From the NCBI GenBank assembly GCA_947359465.1, contig OX375872.1:127112337-127176336 (forward strand): DNA of 64,000 nt. Reading direction: 5' to 3'. The stretch comes from Metellina segmentata (Eukaryota; Arthropoda; Arachnida; Araneae; Tetragnathidae). This document shows positions 29,601 through 42,668 of the stretch, in pieces (position 1 is the stretch's first letter; each line of letters opens with the position of its first letter). Under the pieces are notes generated by a model. It was not told the origin of the DNA and made no database searches. It saw nothing but the letters and a program-made list of their open reading frames with translations. Both the position numbers and the translations under genes were made by a program.

Positions 29601-31163
29601 TTAAACTTGTAATTTGATTCCTAAATTGTCTTCGATAGAAGATTACTTAGAAGAGGAAGTAATTTAGTAGCAACATGATAAAAGTCAAACCTCATTAATA
29701 TGAACTCCCTTAAGACGAATTACTGATAAGAACTGAATTTTAATCCCTTCAAAATGTATATTCAAATAAAGTTAACTCATTCACTTAAGAATTATGATAA
29801 CTCCAATATCCAGTTGAGGAGAAAAAGTTTAGAAACTAAAGGGCACAAACAGATTCTTTTCAATTCTATGAGAAACATTAAGTTATTTCGCAACTATAAA
29901 AGATATATTTTTGGAAGAAAAGAAAAAATGGATATGAAGAAATAAGAGTGTCTTCTAAAGAAACGATTACTAGCTAAGAAATTGATTACCAATTTTGGTT
30001 CACCAGTGAAAATTTACCTGCTCAATCTATTTTGAAGACATCAGATTGTATTACAGAATGACACCAATTGCCCATGAAAATCGATAACAGAACTGGTTAG
30101 GGTCGTCCATGTTTATAATTTTAGAAACTTAAACATTAATTCAAAAATTGAAGTTAAAAATTGCAACAAGATTTTATAAGTTTTATTAAACTAGTTTTTA
30201 CTACACACAAGTCAATATTTTCTTGATTAGATAGAAAACTTTATGAAATTATAGCATAAATTATCTTTCACAGTTGGATACCTGAAAGTTTATATTAAAT
30301 TTGTTTTCAAAAGCATCATACTAGCACAAAGGAACAAATATCTGCTCACTGTGTAGGAGAAACAGAGCAACAAAATTCCAGACATATATATGCTAAAAGT
30401 GGGAACAAACACTGCAACAAAACTTCCTATTTGACCCCAAAACCCATCCTTTATAAATGCTTGCCGCTAAAGTAATCAACATTCGATGAATACCAAATAC
30501 ATCTCAACAAATAGAAGAAATAGACAACTAAATGCAATGCAACATGGGAAAAAAGTAAAACATTTCCATCCTGATAGATATTTAGGCAAGACAATGAAAG
30601 CTGATCAAGGAAACAGACCACATCTTTGAAAATACAGCTGCAATGGATCATGCCATTTTACAGCGAAAGCATAGCTAGGAAGGAACCTCACATATACCTG
30701 CAATCTGTGTTTTTTTAGATTTCTTTAAATATGAAATGCCATTCGATACAAATTAAATTTCACTATGGCAATATAGATATTCTGCATTATTATTAAAGAC
30801 CTGGAGAACACATGTGGATAGTTTTAAAATCCAGGAAAATACACTTTAGTTTCCGCATGCTGATACGTTTTTGAAATACACAACTTTACTTAACCTATAA
30901 ATATTATGGTGACTTGCAATGACAGAAATAAACTTGGCATTTGGCTAATATAACCAGTTGGGTTCTTACAAGCTAGCAAACTGCACAAAATTGCAGGATG
31001 AACCTTGATGGCAACTGTTTTATAATTTTAATCTTCCATAAATTGGCAAAAAATAGTCCTTTTTGCAAGAAGGAAGAGCTCAAGTTAAAGACAGGTGTGG
31101 ATGTATAAGGAAGATCAAACTGTTCCTCCATTTTCCCACCTTGGCAAAATTTTTGTTTTTTCG
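26700..31163 (+). repeat. Array monomer 7
   Basis: 4464 bp. Retains the 14-bp ccacggtaaacatt segment (near 27667) although both neighbours lack it, and has the 2-bp insertion ttagagcaac near 28690 shared with monomers 8 and 9. aaattatc variant near 30262. SINE-derived block at 28439-29220. Confidence 0.95.
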
Positions 31164-34100
31164 TTATCTTGACACATGAAGGGTGAGATGAAAACTTCAA
31201 ACTCACATAAAATAACAAACGAATTTATTTGAACACTTTAATAAAAGGGAAAAGTGTATTCCACTATCAATCGCAGACCCAAGTCTTACTTTCAGTTTGC
31301 AATAAGAAATCAAAACATTCTGGCTCTCAGTGCCAGATTTGGTTCAACATTCAGAATATTAACATGAGGTTATACAAGTTGAATTATTTTTGAAACGAAA
31401 GCACAAAATTAACATTAAAAACTTTTTGTGGAGAATGCAAATTCAATTTAAAAAACACTCTGCATAAGATCAACTAAAATATTCGCAGAGAAAAACAAAA
31501 ACAATTGAATGAAAATATCTTCACTTTTGAAAAAATCATTTTATAGTAAGAGTCACAACTAAATTTGGTATTGTATCTTGTTTTCATTGGAAAATTTCCG
31601 ATTTCCCGGTCCAACGAAATTTCTTTTTTAATAAGTGTGTGCACAATAACAGATGTTAATAAACAAGAAGGAATAATTTTATAATTGCTTTAGCCTGTAC
31701 TGAGATCAGTCGATATTTTTTAGATTTCGTATTTCTTAATTGAAATGAATTATAATACCTTGTTGTAACTTAGAATTGTATGTAAAAATATAACTAATAT
31801 GCTTTTGTTTTCTGTTGCCGTAGTACCTGAAACAGCTTTTGAACAAATATCGAAAGACAACTTAGGCAAAAAGGGTTTGCATCATGACTAAGCAAGATAG
31901 CATAAAGTTCAACTTGTAATTTAATTAGTCTTTGATATAAAACATTTCTTGAAGGTACAGTAATTTGGGGTGCAACTTCATGAAAATATATATAACAGCA
32001 ATACACAGCGGCAGCCCTATGGCAGTGCGAGCAGTAAGACGTTGCCTTTGTGGGGCAACAAAATCTGACACTGTATGGAGAAAACTATAGCTGTTTGTGC
32101 ATTCAGTTGGTGTAGTTTGCACTAAACATTACAGAAATTTGACAGTGATAAATCAAGACAGGGGCCCTAAGAGTTGTAGAATTTTTTTATGTAATTGAGA
32201 TCTGATGCTTAATAAAAATCTACTTATAAAATAAAGGCTGTTTTTTTTAACAAAAACACTTATAATTCCTACTAATAAACAAAAAGTAGTTCATATGTCT
32301 CTTAATTGATCGATTTACCATCTGCATGGAACGTTCTCTGAAATTTATTGTGTTTTGGACACAACTAGAAGATCTCGCCCACATAGAAAATGGTTTCATG
32401 AATTGTAATAAATAAACGAAATTAGTTTACTTTAACCCATTGATTACACTATACCATTACTATTACATGCACATGGTTACTTCATAAATCATGAAAAAAA
32501 AAAAATTTGAAAGAAATCGCTTCATGTGGAAGCAGCATTTATCAGCTGTTATTTATAAATTTTACAAAATAACAGCTCATATGCAAGTTACTTTTTATAT
32601 TCGTAAATCTTTATCCCAATCAGCTAAAATAATAACAAATGAACTGCACATAAGACAAAATGTTACAAAATACACCTATATCAACCACAAAGTCTTGTGC
32701 TGAACTGGACTTCTTTTCCCAAAAAACAGGGAAATTCGGAAGATAGCCTAACTGATATTGTTTATAAGGAAACAGTTCACATGTTTCTTTGATACTTTTG
32801 ACTTTTCTTAGAAGCCAAAGGTTAATAAATCCACGCAGAGGGAAATATAAGCATTTCAGGAAGTTTGTGTAATCATCTACAATCAAGGTAAGGTTAGGTA
32901 GTTAACTAATGTTGCACTGGACATGGTGTGACTCCAACGAATGGTAAACAAACCAAATAATTTTAAAACTAAGCATTTCTAACGTTGTGCGAATTTCATA
33001 CTCTTCAAAACTTTAGTCAATTCATGGCAACCTATAGTTAATTAATTCTAAGATGCTTTGATTTCCCTGGTCAGTCTATTTATTGCTCATCATGATAAGT
33101 TGTTTATTAGCATTGCATTGGAGCAATCCAATAGGCTATTAGAGCAACATTCCAGGATGAAGGGAAAGATCCAAGCACACCATAACATAATTTTGAACCA
33201 TGGTCAGATGACGAGGTGTACACCTGAGCAGGCATCTCAATCTGCAAACTAACACACCATACCAACATAGGGACTTTTCAGACCACGACAGATTTGCAGG
33301 CACCTGCCCCTGTGTACACAACACAGTCTATGTTTGGACATTTTCAAACCTCCTGCTGCTAATCTACAACTAATGGCTACCTTTAGCTAACTTAATTAGT
33401 TCTATAAAGCTTTGATTTCTCTGATCAGCCTATTTATTGCTCAACAGGGTAAGTAGTTAATTAGTGTTGTACTGTAGCAACACAATCAGCTATTAGAATC
33501 ACAGTAAGGTAATTTTAATTAACGTTGTACTGGAGCAACACAACGGGCTATTGACGTAGGTCTGGGATCAATACCTTAAGGGACAGCACCACGTAATTTT
33601 GAACCACGTCTCCCCGGCTTATCAGAAGGTTCACAAGGTTCTAGAGACCCAGAACTCTTTAAGAAATAATATTTTTATTTATCATGCCCATTACTCCCTC
33701 CAACATGACATTTAAATACAGATATATTTATGAGTATTTTTATATCATGTTGGCGGGAGGGCTTGATTGGCAATGATTTATATAAACAAAATAAAGAAGG
33801 TGCTAATGAACAAATGTGTCTAAAAAATTGCAACAATATAAACTACATTCATTAGGTTAAAGAATAACAAAATTCTTAAAAGTCAAGTACAAATTCTTAC
33901 AAGATGGAACACAGGACGAGATTTTTCACTTGTAGTCATCTTGTTCTATGTGGTTTTAAACGTCCCATGGGCAACAAGAGTTCCTTCCAACTTAGAAGCA
34001 GGCTTTGTCAATTAAGGGATCAAGTCTAAAAAAAGTAAGATGGCATGAAGTTAAACTTGTAATTTGATTCCTAAATTGTCTTCGATAGAAGATTACTTAG

Positions 34101-35613
34101 AAGAGGAAGTAATTTAGTAGCAACATGATAAAAGTCAAACCTCATTAATATGAACTCCCTTAAGACGAATTACTGATAAGAACTGAATTTTAATCCCTTC
34201 AAAATGTATATTCAAATAAAGTTAACTCATTCACTTAAGAATTATGATAACTCCAATATCCAGTTGAGGAGAAAAAGTTTAGAAACTAAAGGGCACAAAC
34301 AGATTCTTTTCAATTCTATGAGAAACATTAAGTTATTTCGCAACTATAAAAGATATATTTTTGGAAGAAAAGAAAAAATGGATATGAAGAAATAAGAGTG
34401 TCTTCTAAAGAAACGATTACTAGCTAAGAAATTGATTACCAATTTTGGTTCACCAGTGAAAATTTACCTGCTCAATCTATTTTGAAGACATCAGATTGTA
34501 TTACAGAATGACACCAATTGCCCATGAAAATCGATAACAGAACTGGTTAGGGTCGTCCATGTTTATAATTTTAGAAACTTAAACATTAATTCAAAAATTG
34601 AAGTTAAAAATTGCAACAAGATTTTATAAGTTTTATTAAACTAGTTTTTACTACACACAAGTCAATATTTTCTTGATTAGATAGAAAACTTTATGAAATT
34701 ATAGCATAAATTATCTTTCACAGTTGGATACCTGAAAGTTTATATTAAATTTGTTTTCAAAAGCATCATACTAGCACAAAGGAACAAATATCTGCTCACT
34801 GTGTAGGAGAAACAGAGCAACAAAATTCCAGACATATATATGCTAAAAGTGGGAACAAACACTGCAACAAAACTTCCTATTTGACCCCAAAACCCATCCT
34901 TTATAAATGCTTGCCGCTAAAGTAATCAACATTCGATGAATACCAAATACATCTCAACAAATAGAAGAAATAGACAACTAAATGCAATGCAACATGGGAA
35001 AAAAGTAAAACATTTCCATCCTGATAGATATTTAGGCAAGACAATGAAAGCTGATCAAGGAAACAGACCACATCTTTGAAAATACAGCTGCAATGGATCA
35101 TGCCATTTTACAGCGAAAGCATAGCTAGGAAGGAACCTCACATATACCTGCAATCTGTGTTTTTTTAGATTTCTTTAAATATGAAATGCCATTCGATACA
35201 AATTAAATTTCACTATGGCAATATAGATATTCTGCATTATTATTAAAGACCTGGAGAACACATGTGGATAGTTTTAAAATCCAGGAAAATACACTTTAGT
35301 TTCCGCATGCTGATACGTTTTTGAAATACACAACTTTACTTAACCTATAAATATTATGGTGACTTGCAATGACAGAAATAAACTTGGCATTTGGCTAATA
35401 TAACCAGTTGGGTTCTTACAAGCTAGCAAACTGCACAAAATTGCAGGATGAACCTTGATGGCAACTGTTTTATAATTTTAATCTTCCATAAATTGGCAAA
35501 AAATAGTCCTTTTTGCAAGAAGGAAGAGCTCAAGTTAAAGACAGGTGTGGATGTATAAGGAAGATCAAACTGTTCCTCCATTTTCCCACCTTGGCAAAAT
35601 TTTTGTTTTTTCG
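31164..35613 (+). repeat. Array monomer 8
   Basis: 4450 bp. Lacks the 14-bp segment (near 32130), has the ttagagcaac insertion near 33140 and the aaattatc variant near 34711. I see no difference from monomer 9 over the shared part. SINE-derived block at 32889-33670. Confidence 0.95.
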
Positions 35614-38600
35614 TTATCTTGACACATGAAGGGTGAGATGAAAACTTCAAACTCACATAAAATAACAAACGAATTTATTTGAACACTTTAATAAAAGGGA
35701 AAAGTGTATTCCACTATCAATCGCAGACCCAAGTCTTACTTTCAGTTTGCAATAAGAAATCAAAACATTCTGGCTCTCAGTGCCAGATTTGGTTCAACAT
35801 TCAGAATATTAACATGAGGTTATACAAGTTGAATTATTTTTGAAACGAAAGCACAAAATTAACATTAAAAACTTTTTGTGGAGAATGCAAATTCAATTTA
35901 AAAAACACTCTGCATAAGATCAACTAAAATATTCGCAGAGAAAAACAAAAACAATTGAATGAAAATATCTTCACTTTTGAAAAAATCATTTTATAGTAAG
36001 AGTCACAACTAAATTTGGTATTGTATCTTGTTTTCATTGGAAAATTTCCGATTTCCCGGTCCAACGAAATTTCTTTTTTAATAAGTGTGTGCACAATAAC
36101 AGATGTTAATAAACAAGAAGGAATAATTTTATAATTGCTTTAGCCTGTACTGAGATCAGTCGATATTTTTTAGATTTCGTATTTCTTAATTGAAATGAAT
36201 TATAATACCTTGTTGTAACTTAGAATTGTATGTAAAAATATAACTAATATGCTTTTGTTTTCTGTTGCCGTAGTACCTGAAACAGCTTTTGAACAAATAT
36301 CGAAAGACAACTTAGGCAAAAAGGGTTTGCATCATGACTAAGCAAGATAGCATAAAGTTCAACTTGTAATTTAATTAGTCTTTGATATAAAACATTTCTT
36401 GAAGGTACAGTAATTTGGGGTGCAACTTCATGAAAATATATATAACAGCAATACACAGCGGCAGCCCTATGGCAGTGCGAGCAGTAAGACGTTGCCTTTG
36501 TGGGGCAACAAAATCTGACACTGTATGGAGAAAACTATAGCTGTTTGTGCATTCAGTTGGTGTAGTTTGCACTAAACATTACAGAAATTTGACAGTGATA
36601 AATCAAGACAGGGGCCCTAAGAGTTGTAGAATTTTTTTATGTAATTGAGATCTGATGCTTAATAAAAATCTACTTATAAAATAAAGGCTGTTTTTTTTAA
36701 CAAAAACACTTATAATTCCTACTAATAAACAAAAAGTAGTTCATATGTCTCTTAATTGATCGATTTACCATCTGCATGGAACGTTCTCTGAAATTTATTG
36801 TGTTTTGGACACAACTAGAAGATCTCGCCCACATAGAAAATGGTTTCATGAATTGTAATAAATAAACGAAATTAGTTTACTTTAACCCATTGATTACACT
36901 ATACCATTACTATTACATGCACATGGTTACTTCATAAATCATGAAAAAAAAAAAATTTGAAAGAAATCGCTTCATGTGGAAGCAGCATTTATCAGCTGTT
37001 ATTTATAAATTTTACAAAATAACAGCTCATATGCAAGTTACTTTTTATATTCGTAAATCTTTATCCCAATCAGCTAAAATAATAACAAATGAACTGCACA
37101 TAAGACAAAATGTTACAAAATACACCTATATCAACCACAAAGTCTTGTGCTGAACTGGACTTCTTTTCCCAAAAAACAGGGAAATTCGGAAGATAGCCTA
37201 ACTGATATTGTTTATAAGGAAACAGTTCACATGTTTCTTTGATACTTTTGACTTTTCTTAGAAGCCAAAGGTTAATAAATCCACGCAGAGGGAAATATAA
37301 GCATTTCAGGAAGTTTGTGTAATCATCTACAATCAAGGTAAGGTTAGGTAGTTAACTAATGTTGCACTGGACATGGTGTGACTCCAACGAATGGTAAACA
37401 AACCAAATAATTTTAAAACTAAGCATTTCTAACGTTGTGCGAATTTCATACTCTTCAAAACTTTAGTCAATTCATGGCAACCTATAGTTAATTAATTCTA
37501 AGATGCTTTGATTTCCCTGGTCAGTCTATTTATTGCTCATCATGATAAGTTGTTTATTAGCATTGCATTGGAGCAATCCAATAGGCTATTAGAGCAACAT
37601 TCCAGGATGAAGGGAAAGATCCAAGCACACCATAACATAATTTTGAACCATGGTCAGATGACGAGGTGTACACCTGAGCAGGCATCTCAATCTGCAAACT
37701 AACACACCATACCAACATAGGGACTTTTCAGACCACGACAGATTTGCAGGCACCTGCCCCTGTGTACACAACACAGTCTATGTTTGGACATTTTCAAACC
37801 TCCTGCTGCTAATCTACAACTAATGGCTACCTTTAGCTAACTTAATTAGTTCTATAAAGCTTTGATTTCTCTGATCAGCCTATTTATTGCTCAACAGGGT
37901 AAGTAGTTAATTAGTGTTGTACTGTAGCAACACAATCAGCTATTAGAATCACAGTAAGGTAATTTTAATTAACGTTGTACTGGAGCAACACAACGGGCTA
38001 TTGACGTAGGTCTGGGATCAATACCTTAAGGGACAGCACCACGTAATTTTGAACCACGTCTCCCCGGCTTATCAGAAGGTTCACAAGGTTCTAGAGACCC
38101 AGAACTCTTTAAGAAATAATATTTTTATTTATCATGCCCATTACTCCCTCCAACATGACATTTAAATACAGATATATTTATGAGTATTTTTATATCATGT
38201 TGGCGGGAGGGCTTGATTGGCAATGATTTATATAAACAAAATAAAGAAGGTGCTAATGAACAAATGTGTCTAAAAAATTGCAACAATATAAACTACATTC
38301 ATTAGGTTAAAGAATAACAAAATTCTTAAAAGTCAAGTACAAATTCTTACAAGATGGAACACAGGACGAGATTTTTCACTTGTAGTCATCTTGTTCTATG
38401 TGGTTTTAAACGTCCCATGGGCAACAAGAGTTCCTTCCAACTTAGAAGCAGGCTTTGTCAATTAAGGGATCAAGTCTAAAAAAAGTAAGATGGCATGAAG
38501 TTAAACTTGTAATTTGATTCCTAAATTGTCTTCGATAGAAGATTACTTAGAAGAGGAAGTAATTTAGTAGCAACATGATAAAAGTCAAACCTCATTAATA

Positions 38601-38918
38601 TGAACTCCCTTAAGACGAATTACTGATAAGAACTGAATTTTAATCCCTTCAAAATGTATATTCAAATAAAGTTAACTCATTCACTTAAGAATTATGATAA
38701 CTCCAATATCCAGTTGAGGAGAAAAAGTTTAGAAACTAAAGGGCACAAACAGATTCTTTTCAATTCTATGAGAAACATTAAGTTATTTCGCAACTATAAA
38801 AGATATATTTTTGGAAGAAAAGAAAAAATGGATATGAAGAAATAAGAGTGTCTTCTAAAGAAACGATTACTAGCTAAGAAATTGATTACCAATTTTGGTT
38901 CACCAGTGAAAATTTACC
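35614..38918 (+). repeat. Array monomer 9, 3'-truncated at the array edge
   Basis: 3305 bp. Matches monomer 8 up to gaaaatttacc, where the other copies continue with tgctcaatct. From 38919 the sequence is unrelated to the monomer. SINE-derived block at 37339-38120. Confidence 0.95.
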
Positions 38919-39113
38919 AGATTTGGGAAGCATGAATCCACAACAGATTTAATGTGCACCAGAAATATGAAATCCATAACAAATTTAAAGTGCATCGCGG
39001 AAACATGATTCTAATGGAGAGGGATGCCATCGCTTGACATGAATCTAATAGACAGGGATCCAATCATCAAGTTTTTTGCTTTTTTTTTTACACCGACAGA
39101 ATGGGGGACTGTG
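38919..39113. repeat. SINE-core minisatellite debris at the array edge
   Basis: Contains degenerate units built on cagatttaatgtgcaccag and agatttgggaa...tgaatcc. The same modules recur at 61640-61760 and, inverted, at 61940-62140, and the gatttaacgtgcacc motif belongs to the SINE core. A T-run lies at 39080-39090. No gene. Confidence 0.55.
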
Positions 39114-40160
39114 TGTTGTTACCTACCATTTGGGACTGTAAACAATAATTAGCAATGCATTTATAAAACTTTTGGGGTGGATTTGTATCTCCATGGGGAA
39201 AGTAAACAATAATTTCTTGCAGTTTGGTTGAATTCATATCTGCTGTGAGTGGATTGGATGTAATCCTCAAATCCCAATGGTCCCTTTGATAAATTGACCT
39301 GTTGGGGCTTTCTGTCAACTGTGTTTGAGGGATTCATTTCTGTAATGTTTTCATGCACAGCAGCAAGCGTCCTGATTCATATCCCCGTACTCCTGGAAGA
39401 TATAAAGGTATGGATTTTGCATTGATTATTCACTAATGCTTCTAATTTCTACCTTTTTATAAGATATGATGGCACTGAAAGTATGTATTGAATATATTTT
39501 GTGATGCTCAGATCTTTATGAAATGCTAGAATATACTTTTTGGTGTGCTGTGGTGAGATATTCATTCATTTCTCTCTAGTTACAAGATCCTATTAAATGT
39601 TTATATGACATGTGAGATTAGACTATGCTATTTGAACTCAATTTAGTATTCATTCGTGATGATATGTTATTGGACTGATTTATATGGTTTTTGTTGACGA
39701 ACCCAGAAGTGGCTTGCGGCAAGATTTGTATAGGTGAATTCCTGTGTTCACATTAGAAATGCTCAAATTCTGATGGTCACTTTGATCGACTGACCTGTTT
39801 GACCCTTCTTTAATGAGGATGAATTTGTCTCAAGATTTAAATTTACCTTTTCATAAAACTCAATCAGTTGTTGCTTTTTCAATATATAGTTATTTTCCCA
39901 TGCCATTCTCTCACACCCAATCCATGTTTCAGTTCCCATGTGAAAGATCCACATTCTATTGAACCAGGCAACACCTAAGCTAGGATCCTTGGATGGAATT
40001 CATATCCCATGACAATAAACTTAATGTGCACCAGTTCTTTCAGCATGCTTTGTGATTCATTGCACATATGTTGGTATGTATTTTCAAATTACCTTTTTAA
40101 ATGAGTTGTTGTTGGTATAGAATATTATGCTAAAATCCTATTCCATGCCATGTATAAAAC
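39114..40160 (+). repeat. Flank repeat, copy A
   Basis: Colinear with 60564-61593 (shared start tgttgttacctaccattt, then ctccatggggaaagtaaaca, ccccgtactcctggaagata and gttacctttttaaatgagtt), with roughly one difference per ten bases and some indels. Short frames on both strands are not conserved. I do not recognise the family; it is probably a decayed transposon or an ancestral satellite part. Confidence 0.85.
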
Positions 40161-40864
40161 CTCATTAGATTGTCTTACAGAATGACACCAATTGACCATA
40201 AAAACCGATAACAGAACTGTTCCGAGACAAATATTTAGGGTCATCCATGTTTATATTTTTAGAAACTAGGAAAGAAACTTCAACATTAATTCAAAAATGC
40301 AAGTTAAAAATTGCAACAATGAAGATTTTATAAGTTTTATTAAACCAGTTTTTATTACACACAAGTCAATATTTTCTTTATTAGATAGAAGACTTTGTGT
40401 AATCATAGCACGCAACTCAGCATTAATTTTCTTTCTCAGATGGATATCTGAAAGGTTATATTAAAGTTGTTTTCAAAAGCATCATACTGGCACAAATGAA
40501 CAATATATTTGCTCAATGTATAGGAGAAATAAAGCAACAAAATTCCAGACATATGTATGTTAAAAGTGGATGCAAACACTGCAACAAAACTAATTTGAAT
40601 CTAAGCCATCCTTTATAAATGCTTGCTTCTAAAATAGTCAACATTGAATCCAGTGCTTCATATAAATCAGTGAATACCAAATACATCTCAACAAATTAAA
40701 GAAATAGACACAGAAATGCAATGCAACATGAGAAAAAAGCAAAACATTTCCATCCTGATAAATATTTAGGCAAGAGGCAATGAAAACACAATAAAAAATG
40801 ATCAAGGAAAAAAAACACGTCATTTAAATTACAACTGCAATGGATCAGGCCGTTTTATAGCGAA
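39704..40864 (+). repeat. 1.16 kb duplicated segment, copy A
   Basis: Nearly identical to 58725-59887. I count about six substitutions (for example near 39723, 39957, 40140, 40384, 40644 and 40700) and one 2-bp A-run indel, about 99.5% identity. The left boundary is cagaagtggcttgcgg and the right boundary is ttttatagcgaa. Sequences outside diverge at once. Confidence 0.95.
40167..40864 (+). repeat. Diverged partial array monomer (monomer positions ~3343-3967)
   Basis: Order and sequence follow the array monomer (agattgtcttacagaatgac, aagttaaaaattgcaac, tttccatcctgata, ggatca near the end) with many substitutions and indels, clearly older than the array copies. A short match at 41029-41073 (ccataaactgcc, tcctttttgtggaaggaaga) corresponds to monomer ~4336-4378, so the intervening ~370 bp is lost or replaced here. 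Confidence 0.85.
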
Positions 40865-40880
40865 GGCAGTGTCTATTGAA

Positions 40881-40973
40881 CCGTACAGTACGGCTATATA
40901 ACTTTTCATTCTATGTAGCCGTACAGCGCAGTTCCTTACTGCGCAGTATTTTCACTTCTGCCGTTAGACGGCA
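40881..40973. repeat. Cluster of short perfect hairpins
   Basis: Four inverted repeats in 93 bp: ccgtac-a-gtacgg at 40881-40893; gtacggct/agccgtac at 40888-40895 and 40917-40924; gcgcagt-tcctt-actgcgc at 40926-40944; tgccgt-tag-acggca at 40959-40973. The stretch has more C+G than its surroundings and sits where the monomer-like homology breaks off. It may be a foreign insertion or transposon terminus; function unknown. Confidence 0.6.
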
Positions 40974-41100
40974 AAGAGAGTCATTCTGTTTTTGGCGATT
41001 ATGTAGTATTTTGATCCATTTTGCCTTTGCCATAAACTGCCAAAAAAGGCAATCCTTTTTGTGGAAGGAAGACTCATTTTCCCTACCGTTTCCCGCCTTT

Positions 41101-42668
41101 TTAAGATTCTCCGTATATGAATCGAGGATGGGTTGTGGAAATGACCGCGGGAAAAAATGAATGGTTGGGTTTTATGGCGCAAAATGCGCGGAATGGGATG
41201 GATACTAACAAGTGATTGGAAATTAAAGTAATGAAATGTGTTCCTGGTCAATTCAGGAAAATTTGCACAAACTGTCTTTTAAATATTTTTCATGTTTTGT
41301 GTGTGTTCCGAACCATAGATTTAATGACATGAATTTTTAAAGAAGAAATACAAGTTTGCATTTTTGTTTTATAATGGAGTAATTTTGTTTATTTTTAGCC
41401 ACTTTTGCACACATTATTAAGAATTCTTTTTCACAAAAGAGGAATGCGTATAAATGTTTTTAAATAAACAAATAAAAATTTATATATTTTTTTTTAATTC
41501 CTTTTTAATAACATACAACCAATGATCAAATATTTAAAATCCATCAAATTGTGAAATATTTGCCAAGTTGACTACATTTTGCTAACGAAAACAGGTTTTG
41601 ATCAAATAATTCATTTCTTTTTAAAACCAGGTCCGAATTCTCATGAGAACAGTTGAAAAAAATCCTTTTTATTGCAGATATGCTTGAGGCAGATGATTTG
41701 CAATTTGGATGAAAAAAAAAATGTACGCATTAAAATTTTGCACTTTTTTGCTATACTTGATTTACCATTTGAGAGCAATGAGTATTACTAGTTTTAATCT
41801 CACGTCTCCAATAAAATAAGTTATTGGAAAATGTTCTTTTTCCATTTTAAAGACCCTATCGTAAAAATCAAGATTCAATTTCTACTAATAATTTCAGATT
41901 TTCCTCCATATTTAAAATTTAATTGGATATCTCTTCACATCAAGCTCAGTAAAAGTGCATTTTCATGTAGTATCTACCATATTATTTAACCATTTCGAAA
42001 AATAGATAAAGTACTTGAAACATTCAAGTTTGAATTGTTTTGCAAGTGCCTTTACTGGGCTGGCATATTAAAATCACAATCACATGTAGGCTAAAATATT
42101 TTAATCCATTTCATTGAAATATTAATTTGCTTTCTTTGAGTAAAAATGTGGTTACACGTAAGCGTTTGTATGGATAGGTAGTTGTCAAAATTATTTTTAA
42201 CATTTTAAATTCAAATTGTAAAAAACAATTAATTAAACACCAATTTTTATTATTTGCAAACCGCAAAACAAACAGAAAGGTTTTATATCCAACACAATAA
42301 AATGTGATATGGAAGCAGGAATTTATCCAGGATTCAAAACTGGGGGGGGGGGGTACAAAATTTTTAATGGGGTGTTGATTGGAGATAATTGCATATTTAC
42401 CCGATGTATCGATTAATTCATTTTTATACTGTTATTTTTACTATGTTGCTTCTGTTTGTTTATTATTTAATGGCGCAAGGACTGCTATAGGTCATGCTGC
42501 CCCAAATTAGGTTAATTTCATTATCTTCTGGGGGACTAATTGGACATTGGTGTTTAACATTTGTGTGGGACATTTTAACCTGAAATGCAAAAAACGCTAC
42601 ATCTACTGATCATGAAATACCAACATATTTATTTTAGACATTTCGTATTCTCTTTTGAAGCTTTTGTA
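41101..42668. other. AT-rich stretch without recognised genes
   Basis: No reading frame with recognisable homology. A G-run of about 12 lies at 42343-42354, next to gcaggaatttatccaggatt and caaaactgg, which resembles hAT termini but has no partner. 42460-42510 (aatggcgcaaggactgctat) may be a repeat tail. Confidence 0.5.

Larger units (their letters stand above)
1..38918. repeat. Tandem array (macrosatellite) of a ~4.46 kb monomer, eight full copies plus one partial
   Basis: Landmarks recur in the same order and orientation every 4.40-4.47 kb. With the motif ttatcttgacacatgaaggg as phase zero, monomers start at 1, 4464, 8927, 13325, 17794, 22252, 26700, 31164 and 35614. Lengths are 4463, 4463, 4398, 4469, 4458, 4448, 4464, 4450 and a final 3305 that stops at monomer position ~3318. 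By eye the copies differ by only a handful of substitutions and short indels each. Base 1 is already inside a monomer, so the left end of the array is not seen. No reading frame exceeds 88 aa and several short frames are broken in individual copies, so I read the array as non-coding. Layout in copy-1 coordinates: 1-1740 no recognised content; 1741-2520 SINE-derived block; 2521-3342 no recognised content; 3343-4239 a segment that also occurs, diverged, outside the array; 4240-4463 no recognised content. Confidence 0.97.

Noticed and set aside
1..38918. Assembly duplication of a single 4.46 kb unit
   Set aside because: Copies carry private SNPs and indels (65-bp deletion, 10-bp duplication, 14-bp and 2-bp variants), which a duplicated contig would not show. 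Total copy number still needs read support.
1..38918. rDNA, 5S, snRNA or histone repeat
   Set aside because: No conserved rRNA or snRNA core or histone frame is recognisable in the monomer on either strand.
40876..41251. 94- and 95-aa frames on opposite strands
   Set aside because: They overlap each other in the hairpin-rich stretch, have no homology I recognise and are not conserved in copy B.
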